Origin: Candidatus Bariatricus faecipullorum
GTDB lineage: Bacteria; Bacillota; Clostridia; Lachnospirales; Lachnospiraceae
Length of the DNA stretch: 64,000 bases
Assembly (NCBI GenBank): GCA_019118525.1
Contig: DWYV01000039.1
Span: forward strand, 1-64,000
Direction: 5' to 3'
Shown: positions 1 to 8,856 of the stretch, piece after piece
Position numbering within the stretch: position 1 is the first letter of the stretch
How the letters are laid out: each line of letters opens with the position of its first letter
Position numbers and translations under genes: made by a program
Notes under the pieces: generated by a model
What the model was told of the DNA's origin: nothing
Databases searched by the model: none
The model's input: the letters and a program-made list of their open reading frames with translations, nothing else

Positions 1-19
1 AGATGTGTATAAGAGACAG
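1..19. other. Tn5/Nextera mosaic-end adapter (artefact)
   Basis: The first 19 bases read AGATGTGTATAAGAGACAG, exactly the Tn5 transposase mosaic end used in Nextera libraries. It is not genomic and was left untrimmed at the contig end. The genomic sequence starts at base 20, inside a palindromic repeat, which probably explains why assembly stopped here. Confidence 0.95.
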
Positions 20-59
20 GCCCGTACCCGTCCCCGACTACAATTTAAAAACAATTCAG
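20..59 (-). repeat. Truncated copy of GGGGACGGGTAC palindrome family
   Basis: This is one arm of the palindrome (GTACCCGTCCCC at 24-35) followed by the conserved flank ACAATT...ACAATTCA. It matches, in reverse orientation, the copies at 21557-21611 and 58907-58963. The other arm is missing because the contig ends here. Confidence 0.8.
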
Positions 60-60
60 A

Positions 61-93
61 AAAAGGCGCCGTATCAAGCGGCGCCTTTTTTTT
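61..93. terminator. Rho-independent terminator
   Basis: A GC-rich stem AAAAGGCGCC / GGCGCCTTTT with a 9-nt loop is followed by eight T on the + strand and five T on the - strand. It lies 13 bp past the stop of the leftward lipoprotein gene and probably ends that transcript. It could also act on a rightward transcript from outside the window. Confidence 0.85.
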
Positions 94-105
94 CATTCTG
101 TTCCG

Positions 106-1158
106 TTATTCGCTGTCCGAGGACTGCACCTGCTCACAGTTATCCACGATGAATTCCTGTACTATCTGCAGTCTGGCCATATCTTCCAGTTCTTCTTCCG
201 TGGCGGCGCTCTTTAAGTCGTCCAGAGAAGAGAACCCGTAATCTTCCACGTACTGATTGTATATCTCTTCCAGCGCGGCATCGGATACGTCCAGATTTTC
301 TTCGTCAATAATCAGGTCCACAATCAGGTCCTGTTTTACCTGATTTTCTGCCGCCGTCTGGAGCTGTTCTTCAAAGGTGTCTTCGTCCATTCCCATGTAG
401 CTGCTCAGGAAATCCGCGAATTCCATTCCGTAGGAATCGGCCATATTCTGGTACTGTTCCCGGATGGTGTTTTTCATCTCGTCCACTGCGCCGTCCGGAT
501 ACTGTTTTACTTCTGTGTTATCCATTACCGCGCTCCAGGCATTCTCTGTCAGTGTCAGCTGCGCGCTCTCCGCATAGTTATCTTCCAGCATCTGCCGTAC
601 CTCTTCCCTGTATTCTTCTACGGTAGAGGAATCCTCGGATACGGACTGTACAAATTCGTCGTTTAACTCCGGTACGTTGCTGATGGACACGGTTTTCAGC
701 GTCACGGTAAATACCACGTCTTTTCCGGCCAGGTCTGTGCTGCCGTAATCATCGGGAAAAGTCAGGTTCAAATCAAAGGTCTCGCCTGCGCTGTGGCCCA
801 CAATCCCGTCTTCAAATCCATCGATGAACGTACCGGAACCCAGCTCCAGCTGATAATCCTCGCTGGAACCTCCTTCGAAGGCCTCCCCGTTCAGGGTGCC
901 CACATAGTCAATGGTTACCGTATCTCCGTTCTCCGCAGGGCGGTCCACATTCTCCAGCTCGGCATACATCTGCCGGGTGGAGTCAATCTGGGTGTCCACA
1001 TCCTCGTCCGTTACTTCCGTCGTGTCTCCCGCTTCCGCCTCCACACCTTTATACTGGCTGATAGTAATATAGTCATTTGAAATCTCTCCGGAACAGCCGG
1101 TCAGCGCCAGCGCCGCCGCCAGCACGCCTGCCGCCAGAACTGCATATTTTTTCTTCAT
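106..1158 (-). CDS. Trigger-factor-like FKBP-type peptidyl-prolyl isomerase lipoprotein
   Basis: The protein (350 aa) starts with a lipoprotein signal ending in LTGC, with the lipidated Cys at about residue 22. An FKBP-type PPIase domain follows at about residues 75-165 (GDTVTIDYVGTLNGE, then a LGSGTFIDGFEDGIVG segment). The C-terminal half, with VPELNDEFVQSVSE, resembles the trigger-factor C-terminal domain. The combination suggests an extracytoplasmic folding factor anchored to the membrane, analogous to PrsA, rather than the ribosome-bound trigger factor, because the N-terminal ribosome-binding domain is replaced by the lipoprotein signal. I chose the ATG at 1158 because AAAGAGG lies 7 nt upstream; an upstream GTG at 1167 overlaps that site. 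The gene is monocistronic and ends at the terminator at 61-93. Confidence 0.85.
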   Translation of the reverse strand: MKKKYAVLAAGVLAAALALTGCSGEISNDYITISQYKGVEAEAGDTTEVTDEDVDTQIDSTRQMYAELENVDRPAENGDTVTIDYVGTLNGEAFEGGSSEDYQLELGSGTFIDGFEDGIVGHSAGETFDLNLTFPDDYGSTDLAGKDVVFTVTLKTVSISNVPELNDEFVQSVSEDSSTVEEYREEVRQMLEDNYAESAQLTLTENAWSAVMDNTEVKQYPDGAVDEMKNTIREQYQNMADSYGMEFADFLSSYMGMDEDTFEEQLQTAAENQVKQDLIVDLIIDEENLDVSDAALEEIYNQYVEDYGFSSLDDLKSAATEEELEDMARLQIVQEFIVDNCEQVQSSDSE

Positions 1159-1293
1159 CCTGTACACCTCTTTACAGATTTATTATACCCGGGACTTCTT
1201 CTCACATCTGATTAAAATCCATTTACGGTTATACCATATCTTTTCCGAAAAAGAAAGGATTTTTCCGTATTTCACACATATTTAAGGATTTTC

Positions 1294-1322
1294 TTGCACG
1301 AACATAGAAAGAATGTTACAAT
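1294..1322 (+). promoter_or_regulatory. Sigma-A-type promoter
   Basis: TTGCAC (1294-1299), a 17-bp spacer and TACAAT (1317-1322) precede the GTG-start gene at 1359 with a leader of about 30 nt. Confidence 0.65.
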
Positions 1323-1358
1323 GTTTTTTGTGAAAGAAACGTATGAGGAGGTCGGCCC

Positions 1359-1805
1359 GTGAATACATTAACGATAGTTCTGCTGGTGATTCTGGCCGTG
1401 CTGATTGTTGTTCTGATTGTCCTTTATTTTCTCGGAAAAAAAGCAGAGAAAAAGCAGGCAGAGCAGGAGAAGCTTCTGGAAAATGCCGCCCAGCAGATTA
1501 CCATGCTGATTATTGACAAAGGAAAAATGCGGCTGAAAGATGCGGGATTCCCGCCCGTTGTGCTGGAGAACACTCCCAAGTATCTGCGCCGTTCCAAAGT
1601 GCCGGTAGTAAAAGCCAAGGTGGGCCCCAGAATTATGACACTGATGTGCGATTCTGATATTTTCCCGCAGATTCCGGTAAAGAAAGAAGTAAAGGCCACA
1701 GTAAGCGGCATTTACATCACAAAAGTAAAGGGTCTGAGAGGGCCTCTGGAAACACAGCAGAAAAAGAAGAAAGGCCTGATGGCCAAGCTGCGCGGCGAAG
1801 CATAG
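1359..1805 (+). CDS. Membrane-anchored hypothetical protein
   Basis: This 148-aa protein has a single N-terminal membrane helix (about residues 4-26, almost only Leu, Ile and Val), a charged Lys/Glu coiled-coil-like stretch (27-45), a soluble domain of about 75 residues and a Lys-rich tail. I do not recognise the family. The start is GTG, preceded by GAGGAGG at a spacing of 8 nt. The gene has its own promoter and terminator and is therefore monocistronic. The soluble part contains no obvious catalytic motif; a structural or envelope role is possible but unproven. Confidence 0.75.
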   Translation: MNTLTIVLLVILAVLIVVLIVLYFLGKKAEKKQAEQEKLLENAAQQITMLIIDKGKMRLKDAGFPPVVLENTPKYLRRSKVPVVKAKVGPRIMTLMCDSDIFPQIPVKKEVKATVSGIYITKVKGLRGPLETQQKKKKGLMAKLRGEA

Positions 1806-1818
1806 GGTAAAAAGGGTA

Positions 1819-1848
1819 AAAAAACCGGGGAAAAATCCCCGGTTTTTT
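1819..1848. terminator. Bidirectional rho-independent terminator
   Basis: Stem AAAACCGGGG / CCCCGGTTTT with loop AAAAAT and a T tract on both strands. It separates the convergent genes 1359-1805 (+) and 1866-2342 (-). Confidence 0.9.
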
Positions 1849-1865
1849 CGTGTCCTTTTTTTCTG

Positions 1866-2342
1866 TCAGGATGTGGGTCTCTGCTGTAAAACGGTTTCCG
1901 CCGCCGTCTTGGGCCGGATATCCATGGAAATCCGGCACTCTGCCTGGGCCTCGTGATTGATGTCCATACTGTACTCTACCTCAACCTGAATCTGGTTATC
2001 CTCCTCATGGACCGCTATCTTTCTGGTACTGAGCCACATCTGCATCTGTCCGAAAGGCGTCTCATAGTAAGTTACATTCGTCCGGTTCTTTTCGAATACC
2101 ATATGGGCGTTCGTAATCCCGCTTTTCATGATTTCCAGCATCTGCTCACCGGAAATTTTAATCCGGTTATTTATCACCCCGGGAATCCCCTCCACGACTT
2201 CCTCGTAAAGAATGTAATGCTTCCCGTTTTTCCGGTAATACCTGGCCGGCGCGATTACCTCCAGCACTTCCGCATCCTCTTCTTCACTCAGTTCTGCGAT
2301 ATCGTGAAGTCCCGTAATGGTTAATAATACATCCTGTGTCAT
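1866..2342 (-). CDS. DUF1934 (YwiB-like) beta-barrel protein
   Basis: The 158-aa product matches the DUF1934 family (B. subtilis YwiB type) in length and pattern. It opens with DVLLTITGLH, has the paired strands YRKNGKHYILYEE, and ends with repeated strands typical of a calycin-like barrel. The function of the family is unknown; it is often found near essential genes in Clostridia. It is the last gene of the leftward dnaE-pfkA cluster, 39 bp after pfkA, and probably co-transcribed. Confidence 0.8.
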   Translation of the reverse strand: MTQDVLLTITGLHDIAELSEEEDAEVLEVIAPARYYRKNGKHYILYEEVVEGIPGVINNRIKISGEQMLEIMKSGITNAHMVFEKNRTNVTYYETPFGQMQMWLSTRKIAVHEEDNQIQVEVEYSMDINHEAQAECRISMDIRPKTAAETVLQQRPTS

Positions 2343-2381
2343 TTCTGTCTTCCTCTGTACCGCGCATTCACACGGTTCATT

Positions 2382-3359
2382 TTACAGGGCAAGCTGTTTT
2401 GCAATATCGTACTGATACTGCGGGATGCCTTTCTGCATAGCCAGCGCTTCATTGATATCGAAATCAATGTACTCGCCGTGCTTGTAGCCCACAACCCGGT
2501 TGGTCTTTCCTTCCAGCAGAAGGTCTACTGCCTTGGCTCCCATAATGGAGGCATAGACTCTGTCTTTACAGGTCGGGCTTCCTCCCCGCTGCATGTGGCC
2601 CAGAATCGTGGCCCGGGTCTCCATGCCGGTCTCTTCCTCAATTCTCTTTGCCATATTCATGGAATCTCCGATTCCTTCGGCATTGATAATGATGTAATGC
2701 TTTTTGCCCCGTTTTCTGTTTTCCTTGATATCTTCTACAATCTTGGCCTCGTCATAGTCGTGCTCTTCCGGAAGCAGAATCCGCTCTGCACCGTTTGCGA
2801 TACCGCACCACAGTGCCAGATAACCTGCGTCACGTCCCATAACTTCGATAATGCTGCACCGCTCATGGGAAGTGGAAGTATCCCGAACTTTGTCGATTGC
2901 TTCCATTGCAGTATTTACTGCTGTGTCAAACCCGATAGTGTACTCTGTACAGGCAATATCCAGGTCGATGGTTCCCGGAAGTCCGATGGTGTTCACTCCG
3001 TAATCTGAGAGCTTCTGGGCTCCCTTAAAGGAACCGTCTCCACCGATAACTACCAGCCCGTCAATTCCATATTTCTTGCAAATTCCGGCTGCCTTCTGCT
3101 GTCCCTCCACTGTACGCATTTCCTCACAGCGTGCTGTCTGCAGAATCGTACCGCCTCTCTGAATCGTGTCAGATACGTCCCGCGCTGTCATGTCGATGAT
3201 TTCTTCATTCAAAAGACCTGAGTATCCTCTGCGGATTCCTCTTACCTTCAGTCCTTTTCCCAGGGCTGTTCTTACCACTGCACGGATTGCCGCATTCATT
3301 CCCGGTGCGTCTCCGCCGCTGGTCAAAACCCCGATTGTTCTAATCACCTTGTCTGCCAT
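2382..3359 (-). CDS. pfkA: ATP-dependent 6-phosphofructokinase
   Basis: PfkA phosphorylates fructose 6-phosphate with ATP, the committed step of glycolysis. The 325-aa length fits the bacterial group-1 enzymes. Visible motifs are the P-loop-like TSGGDAPGMNA (13-23), GGDGS (106-110, whose Gly marks ATP rather than PPi use), the catalytic loop GTIDLD (129-134, aspartates at 132 and 134), EVMGRDAG and a C-terminal GHMQRGGSP. The middle residue of TIDxD is Leu instead of the common Asn; both aspartates are kept, so activity is expected. The gene lies 65 bp downstream of dnaE on the same strand, an order common in Clostridia. Confidence 0.95.
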   Translation of the reverse strand: MADKVIRTIGVLTSGGDAPGMNAAIRAVVRTALGKGLKVRGIRRGYSGLLNEEIIDMTARDVSDTIQRGGTILQTARCEEMRTVEGQQKAAGICKKYGIDGLVVIGGDGSFKGAQKLSDYGVNTIGLPGTIDLDIACTEYTIGFDTAVNTAMEAIDKVRDTSTSHERCSIIEVMGRDAGYLALWCGIANGAERILLPEEHDYDEAKIVEDIKENRKRGKKHYIIINAEGIGDSMNMAKRIEEETGMETRATILGHMQRGGSPTCKDRVYASIMGAKAVDLLLEGKTNRVVGYKHGEYIDFDINEALAMQKGIPQYQYDIAKQLAL

Positions 3360-3424
3360 GGCACATTCCTCCGTCTGTCTGAATTTTCAGTTTTTATCAC
3401 ATATCAAATTCAATTCTACCCTGT

Positions 3425-6400
3425 TTATCTGCGGTTTTCAATGGGTTTTTCCACAACTTTTACACAGGATTCTCCAAGATAATTCGTCAACCTGCTCAAG
3501 GTAGGCGCGTCTATCCGCACGTTCCGGTTTGCCGGAAGCCGCTTCACCGCCTTCTCTTTTTTGCAGTAGATGACCACACTGCTGTCCCCGTCGCTGGATT
3601 CCAGAAGCCGGTACAGCGTGGACTCATCCGCCAGGAAGGAAGCCTTGTCCCCGTACTGAAGCCAGAGCTCCTGCTTCGTCTGCTCAAAGGGGATAATCCG
3701 CTCGCAGATTAACTTGCTGGCATTTTCATCTTCCTCTGACACCCGTCCCTGGACGAAAACCTTGCTGTCCTCCTGCAGGTACTGCTGGTTTTTCTCATAA
3801 TCCCGCGGGAAAATCACCACTTCCACCGTACCCATCAGGTCTTCTACCGTGATAAATGCCATCGTCTTATTATTTTTCGTGTATTTGATGGTTTTCGAGG
3901 TAATCATGCCGCCCACGGTCTGCCGGGAGCCGTCATGAACCCGGGTCCGCCCGGTCTCCTCTTCAATCTGGAAATCCCGGGTCGTGGCGGTGATGTTTTT
4001 CCTCCACTTTTCCTCGTATTCCTCCAGCGGATGGCCGCTGATATAGACGCCCAGCACTTCTTTTTCAAAGGCCAGAAGCGTCTCTTTCTGGTACTCTCCT
4101 ACGTTCGGCAGGGTAATTTCAAATTCCTTTTTCTGCTCATCGCTTACAATGTCAAAGAGGGACATCTGTCCGGCCATGGAGTATTTTTTCTCCTGGTTCA
4201 CCTGGTCCATCACCTGAATGTAAATCATCATGTGCTGTTTCCGGGTGCCCTTCAGGCTGTCAAAGGCGCCGGATTTGATGAAGTTTTCCACCGTCCTTTT
4301 GTTGACCTCTTTTCCGGAGAGCCGTTCCATAAAGTCCTTCAGGTCCTTGTATTCGCCCCGTTTCCGGCGCTCCTCCAGGATGGCCTCCACAACCGGCTTC
4401 CCGATGCTTTTGATGGCGGACAGGCCATAGCGGATGTTGCCTCCGTCCACGGAAAAACTGCCCTCTCCCCGGTTAATGTCCGGAGGCAGTATCTGAATTC
4501 CCATCTCCCGGCAGGTATAGATATATTCTGCCACTTTTCCCGGATTTTCAATCACGGAAGTCATCAGGGCCGCCATAAATTCTACCGGATGATAATATTT
4601 CAGCCAGGCCGTCTGATAGGCCACGACCGCATAGGCGGCGGCATGGGACTTGTTAAATGCGTACTTGGCAAAATCCATCATTTCATCGTAGATTTTGTTG
4701 GCCACCGCCTCCGGAATGCCGTTGGCCACACAGCCCGGCACTCCTTCCTCCGGATTGCCGTAGACAAAATTCTGGCGTTCCCGCTTCATCACGTCCCCTT
4801 TTTTCTTACTCATGGCGCGGCGCACCAGGTCGCTCCGTCCCAGCGTATACCCGGCCAGCTCCCGCACTATCTGCATGACCTGCTCCTGGTACACAATACA
4901 GCCGTAAGTCGGGGCCAGAATCGGCTCCAGCTGGGGGCAGTCATACGTAATCAGTTCCGGATGATTTTTCCCTTTTACATACTGGGGAATAAAGTCCATG
5001 GGGCCCGGACGGTAGAGCGAAATACCCGCAATGATATCCTCCAGGCTCCGGGGCTTCAGCTCCTTCATGAAGCTTTTCATCCCCGCGCTTTCAATCTGGA
5101 AAATTCCGTCCGTCTTTCCCGTTCCGATATAGTCCAGCACTTCTTTATCGTTATAATCCAGGCCTTCGATATCCACCTTCTCCCCGGTGTCCTTCTCAAT
5201 CAGCTGTACCGCATTCTGAATCACGGTCAGAGTCCGAAGTCCCAGGAAATCCATTTTCAGAAGCCCCAGTTCCTCCAGAGTTGTCATGGTAAACTGGGTG
5301 ACTACAGTATTGTCCGCGCCCAGGGCAAGGGGAACGTACTCGTCCACCGCTTTCTGGCTGATTACCACTCCCGCCGCATGCATGGACGTATGCCGGGGCA
5401 GTCCTTCCAGGCGTTTGGACATATCAATCAGTTCCCGGACCTGCTCATCCTCCTGGTAGAGCCGTTTCAGTTCCTGGTTCATCTGCAGGGCCCGGTCCAG
5501 AGTAATATTCAGTTCCGCGGGAATCATTTTTGCGATAGAATCCACAAAAGCATACGGCAGGTCCATCACCCGGCCCACATCCCGGATAACACCCCGTGCG
5601 GCAAGGGTACCAAAGGTTACAATCTGTACCACCCGGTCTTTTCCGTATTTTTCTACCACATAATCTATCACTTCCTGCCGTCTCTCAAAACAGAAATCCA
5701 CGTCGATATCCGGCATGGACACCCGCTCCGGATTCAGGAAACGCTCAAACAGAAGCTGATAACGGATGGGGTCGATGCTGGTAATCTCCAGCGTATAGGC
5801 CACAATACTTCCGGCGGCCGACCCCCGGCCCGGGCCGACCATGATGTCATGCTCCCTGGCGTAGTGGATAAAATCCCACACTATCAGAAAGTAATCCACA
5901 TAGCCCATATCCCGGATAACGCCCAGTTCGTAGTTCAGCCGGTCCTCCAGTTCCTTTCCCGGATTCTCCCCGTACCGTTTTTTCAGTCCGTCAAAGCAGA
6001 GCTTATTCAGGTATTCCCAGGAAGTATACCCCGCAGGCACATCGTATTTGGGCAGCTTGGTGACTCCAAACTCAATCTCCACATGACACCGGTCCGCAAT
6101 TTTCTGTGTATTGTCCAGCGCTTCTCCTGCATAGGAAAAAAGCTCCCGCATCTGTTCCTCGGATTTCACATAATACTGGCCGCCCTCATAGCGCATCCGG
6201 TCCTCATCGGCCAGCTTTTTCCCGGTCTGCAGACAGAGCAGAATGTCATGGGGCTTTTCATCCTCCGCATACGTATAGTGGACATCGTTGGTGGCCACCA
6301 GCTCAATCCCCGTATCCCGGGAAAGGCGTAAAAGCTGCTGGTTTACCGTCTTCTGAAGCGGAATTCCGTGGTCCTGAAGCTCCAGGAAAAAGTTCCCTTT

Positions 6401-6904
6401 CCCGAAGATTTCCTGATACCGGAGCGCCGCTTTTTTCCCTTCGTCGTAAAAGCCCCGCTCCAGGTTTCGCTGTACCTCTCCTGCCAGGCAGGCGCTCAGG
6501 GCGATAATTCCTTCATGATATTCTTCCAGAAGTTCATAGTCCACCCTTGGTTTATAGTAATATCCCTCTGTAAATCCCCGGGAAACTATCTTCATCAGGT
6601 TGGCATATCCGGTATTGTTCTCCGCCAGAAGCACCAGATGGTAGTACCGGTCCTCGTCTTTTCCGATGACCTCTTTATCAAACCGGGAGCCCGGCGCCAC
6701 ATAGACCTCACAGCCCAGCACCGGATTGATACCGGCCGCTTTTGCCGCCTTGTAAAAATCGATGACCCCATACATAACGCCGTGGTCCGTAATGGCCGCC
6801 GCCGTCATGCCCAGTTCCTTTACCCGGGACACATATTCTGTTATTTTGTTTGAGCCGTCCAGGAGGCTGTACTCCGTATGGACGTGCAGGTGCGCAAAGC
6901 TCAT
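3425..6904 (-). CDS. dnaE: DNA polymerase III subunit alpha (DnaE)
   Basis: This 1159-aa protein is the DnaE-type replicative polymerase, which in low-GC Gram-positives works beside PolC in lagging-strand synthesis. The N-terminal PHP domain starts HLHVHTEYSLLDG (about 6-18). The palm carries PDIDVDF and KMDFLGL with the three catalytic aspartates, and GPGRGSAAGS precedes it. A helix-hairpin-helix region and an OB-fold (VGGMITSK...VEVVIFP) follow near the C-terminus. No intein or frameshift interrupts the frame. It sits 24 bp after the yczE-like gene and upstream of pfkA in one leftward cluster. Confidence 0.96.
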   Translation of the reverse strand: MSFAHLHVHTEYSLLDGSNKITEYVSRVKELGMTAAAITDHGVMYGVIDFYKAAKAAGINPVLGCEVYVAPGSRFDKEVIGKDEDRYYHLVLLAENNTGYANLMKIVSRGFTEGYYYKPRVDYELLEEYHEGIIALSACLAGEVQRNLERGFYDEGKKAALRYQEIFGKGNFFLELQDHGIPLQKTVNQQLLRLSRDTGIELVATNDVHYTYAEDEKPHDILLCLQTGKKLADEDRMRYEGGQYYVKSEEQMRELFSYAGEALDNTQKIADRCHVEIEFGVTKLPKYDVPAGYTSWEYLNKLCFDGLKKRYGENPGKELEDRLNYELGVIRDMGYVDYFLIVWDFIHYAREHDIMVGPGRGSAAGSIVAYTLEITSIDPIRYQLLFERFLNPERVSMPDIDVDFCFERRQEVIDYVVEKYGKDRVVQIVTFGTLAARGVIRDVGRVMDLPYAFVDSIAKMIPAELNITLDRALQMNQELKRLYQEDEQVRELIDMSKRLEGLPRHTSMHAAGVVISQKAVDEYVPLALGADNTVVTQFTMTTLEELGLLKMDFLGLRTLTVIQNAVQLIEKDTGEKVDIEGLDYNDKEVLDYIGTGKTDGIFQIESAGMKSFMKELKPRSLEDIIAGISLYRPGPMDFIPQYVKGKNHPELITYDCPQLEPILAPTYGCIVYQEQVMQIVRELAGYTLGRSDLVRRAMSKKKGDVMKRERQNFVYGNPEEGVPGCVANGIPEAVANKIYDEMMDFAKYAFNKSHAAAYAVVAYQTAWLKYYHPVEFMAALMTSVIENPGKVAEYIYTCREMGIQILPPDINRGEGSFSVDGGNIRYGLSAIKSIGKPVVEAILEERRKRGEYKDLKDFMERLSGKEVNKRTVENFIKSGAFDSLKGTRKQHMMIYIQVMDQVNQEKKYSMAGQMSLFDIVSDEQKKEFEITLPNVGEYQKETLLAFEKEVLGVYISGHPLEEYEEKWRKNITATTRDFQIEEETGRTRVHDGSRQTVGGMITSKTIKYTKNNKTMAFITVEDLMGTVEVVIFPRDYEKNQQYLQEDSKVFVQGRVSEEDENASKLICERIIPFEQTKQELWLQYGDKASFLADESTLYRLLESSDGDSSVVIYCKKEKAVKRLPANRNVRIDAPTLSRLTNYLGESCVKVVEKPIENRR

Positions 6905-6928
6905 TTCGTCGCCTCTTTCTCCGAAAAT

Positions 6929-7582
6929 CTATTTCTTTTTATTCACAAGGGGTTCACTGACGTGCTCCCGGAAGAACTGTATCAGCGGCCCGTTTACGCA
7001 GGCATTGCAGATAGTGCCGATTCCGAGAATCAGCCATATACTGTCCCCGGCCAGCAGGCAGAATACCACGCCTACAATGATGGCGGTGATATCGCTCAGC
7101 ACCCGGGCGTTCCGAAACGGCAGTCTCCCTCCGGTAACCTTTTCCAGCACCAGACCCACGCTGTCGTAGGGGCCGATTCCCATCTCCGCCGCCATATAAA
7201 AGGCCACGCCCATGCTGGCAAAAAAGGTGCCCAGAACCAGCGCACCGATTCGAAGGGGCAGAGTCATCTCCACCCGGAGGGCGTCCTGCACCAGCCAGCA
7301 GAGAAAATCTGCTCCGTACCCCACACAGACCATGTTTACAATCGTTCCCGCTCCGATGCATTTCCTGACCGTAAAAAACACGACCACCAGAATGGCGGCG
7401 TTCATAATCAGCTGCCACGTACCGAAGCTCAGTCCGATGTATCCGCTGATTCCCAGATTCATGCAGGTAAATGCGTCCACGCCGAATTCGCTCAGCCGGT
7501 AACAGCCCACACAGATACTAATCATCACAATTCCGGCCAGCATCATTCCCGTTCTCCTGAGCAGCAGTCCCCTTTTCTCCAT
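6929..7582 (-). CDS. YczE/YitT-family integral membrane protein
   Basis: This 217-aa polytopic protein has about five hydrophobic helices and the family pattern GVDAFTCMNLGIS, AAEMGIGPYDSVG, LPFRNARVLSDITAIIVG and LGIGTICNACVNGPLIQFF, as in the YczE/YyaS/YitT group. Its substrate is unknown. I set the start at the ATG at 7582, which has GGAGG 9 nt upstream; the open frame continues upstream without a plausible start. It is the first gene of the leftward dnaE cluster. Confidence 0.8.
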   Translation of the reverse strand: MEKRGLLLRRTGMMLAGIVMISICVGCYRLSEFGVDAFTCMNLGISGYIGLSFGTWQLIMNAAILVVVFFTVRKCIGAGTIVNMVCVGYGADFLCWLVQDALRVEMTLPLRIGALVLGTFFASMGVAFYMAAEMGIGPYDSVGLVLEKVTGGRLPFRNARVLSDITAIIVGVVFCLLAGDSIWLILGIGTICNACVNGPLIQFFREHVSEPLVNKKK

Positions 7583-7717
7583 CCCTTTTTCCTCCGTATA
7601 TTTCTCTGTATTTTTCTCATTTTTCGATTCCGTCTCTACTATAGCAGAAAAAACTGGTATAATAAAGTCACCTGCAGGAAAAAAATCTGCGGGAAATTCT
7701 TTGAGGAGAGTTCTGTT
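7583..7717. promoter_or_regulatory. Divergent promoter region
   Basis: This is the intergenic region between the leftward yczE-like/dnaE operon and the rightward membrane gene. A clear TATAAT at 7658-7663 on the + strand fits the rightward gene. The matching -35 box is weak, and I could not fix the leftward promoter with confidence. Confidence 0.4.
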
Positions 7718-8788
7718 ATGTACAGCAGATATGACGAAAACGGGGATTCCCGGGAGACCCGTGTCTACAACAGTTCCCGGAAACTGCAGCTTGTGGAATT
7801 CCTGAAATGGACCGTCCTGATTTTCTGTATTCTGTGGCTGGCCGGGCTTTTTCTGCTTCCCGCCGGGGGAATGAACCTCCGGTTCTGCGTCATCGCAGCC
7901 TTCCTGTCCCTGGCGGTCTCTGCCATCCGGGCCTTTTTCTGGTGCCGCACACGGGCGGAAATCAGTCTGGCGGGGCTTTCTCTGTTTCGCAGTGACCGGC
8001 AGTACGCCTTCCTTCCCCTGGACAGTGATTTTACGCCCCGGGTCATGACAAAATACCATAAATCTATTCCCACTGGAACCGTGCGGGGCTTTTCCGTCCC
8101 CCGGGGCCGCCGGACCAGATGGATTCCCTGCCGCTGCATTTCTGCCGCAGACTTTTCCTGCCTGACCGAAGATATCCGGAAACTGCGCCGGGACCGGACC
8201 TTCCGGCCAATAGACATGACGCCTTTGACAGAAGAGATTTATACGGTCTCCGAGGACGCCACTTTTGAGATTCCCCGAAGAGGGCTGATGCGCGGGGAAG
8301 AAAAACGGCTGTTTTCCATTGTCCTTGGCTGCTTCGCCTGCGGCGTGGTTCTGGCCCTCCTGTGGCTGATTTTCGTATATCCGGAATCCTTTTCCGCGGC
8401 GGCGCTTCCCTATATGCTGTTTATTTCCCTGGTTTTCCCGGTGACGGCCTCTCTTTTTCACGGCGGCCGTCTGCTGGCTTTTACCAGAAAACTGCCGGGG
8501 CGTATCATTCTGTCTGCCTCTGCACTGCGGATAGACGGCAGACAGTTTCACGCAGGGGAAATCCGCCGTATTTCCATGACTCCGGTCTCCTGCACTTCCA
8601 CCCGCATGGGCTCTTCTTTCCGGCGGCGGCTGGACATCGCCGCAGACGGTCAGAGCGTGCAGTACCATCTGGGCAGCACGGCTGGAGCACAGAAAAATAT
8701 GCTCTACGCAGATTATGAAAAACTTCTGAAGGCAGTACGGGAATGGTGCCTGAAAAACAGAGTGCCTTTTTACGAAGATATGGGATAA
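7718..8788 (+). CDS. Hypothetical membrane protein with two helix pairs
   Basis: The 356-aa product is not recognised. Hydrophobic helix pairs lie at about residues 27-70 and 200-245, each followed by a soluble stretch that begins with a similar pattern (RAEISLAGLSLFR and GRIILSASALRID). This suggests an internally duplicated two-helix plus beta-domain unit, like YcxB or PH-type membrane proteins. The ATG at 7718 has GAGGAG 10 nt upstream. The gene is single and ends at a terminator. Function unknown. Confidence 0.7.
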   Translation: MYSRYDENGDSRETRVYNSSRKLQLVEFLKWTVLIFCILWLAGLFLLPAGGMNLRFCVIAAFLSLAVSAIRAFFWCRTRAEISLAGLSLFRSDRQYAFLPLDSDFTPRVMTKYHKSIPTGTVRGFSVPRGRRTRWIPCRCISAADFSCLTEDIRKLRRDRTFRPIDMTPLTEEIYTVSEDATFEIPRRGLMRGEEKRLFSIVLGCFACGVVLALLWLIFVYPESFSAAALPYMLFISLVFPVTASLFHGGRLLAFTRKLPGRIILSASALRIDGRQFHAGEIRRISMTPVSCTSTRMGSSFRRRLDIAADGQSVQYHLGSTAGAQKNMLYADYEKLLKAVREWCLKNRVPFYEDMG

Positions 8789-8808
8789 GGAAGTTCCCTA
8801 TTATATAA

Positions 8809-8842
8809 AAAATCTCCTGCCCGTTTCCGTGCAGGAGATTTT
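8809..8842. terminator. Bidirectional rho-independent terminator
   Basis: Perfect 12-bp stem AAAATCTCCTGC / GCAGGAGATTTT with a 10-nt loop, between the convergent genes ending at 8788 (+) and 8857 (-). Confidence 0.9.
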
Positions 8843-8856
8843 CTTTATCTTTTTTA

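Noticed and set aside
3935..6331. A long open frame on the + strand opposite dnaE
   Set aside because: It lies entirely antisense to dnaE, has no ribosome site and encodes a low-complexity His/Leu/Phe-rich product; it is a shadow of dnaE codon use.
6929..8668. A 579-codon leftward gene including the yczE-like frame
   Set aside because: The upstream two-thirds is antisense to the rightward membrane gene at 7718-8788; only the part from the ATG at 7582 has a ribosome site and family similarity.
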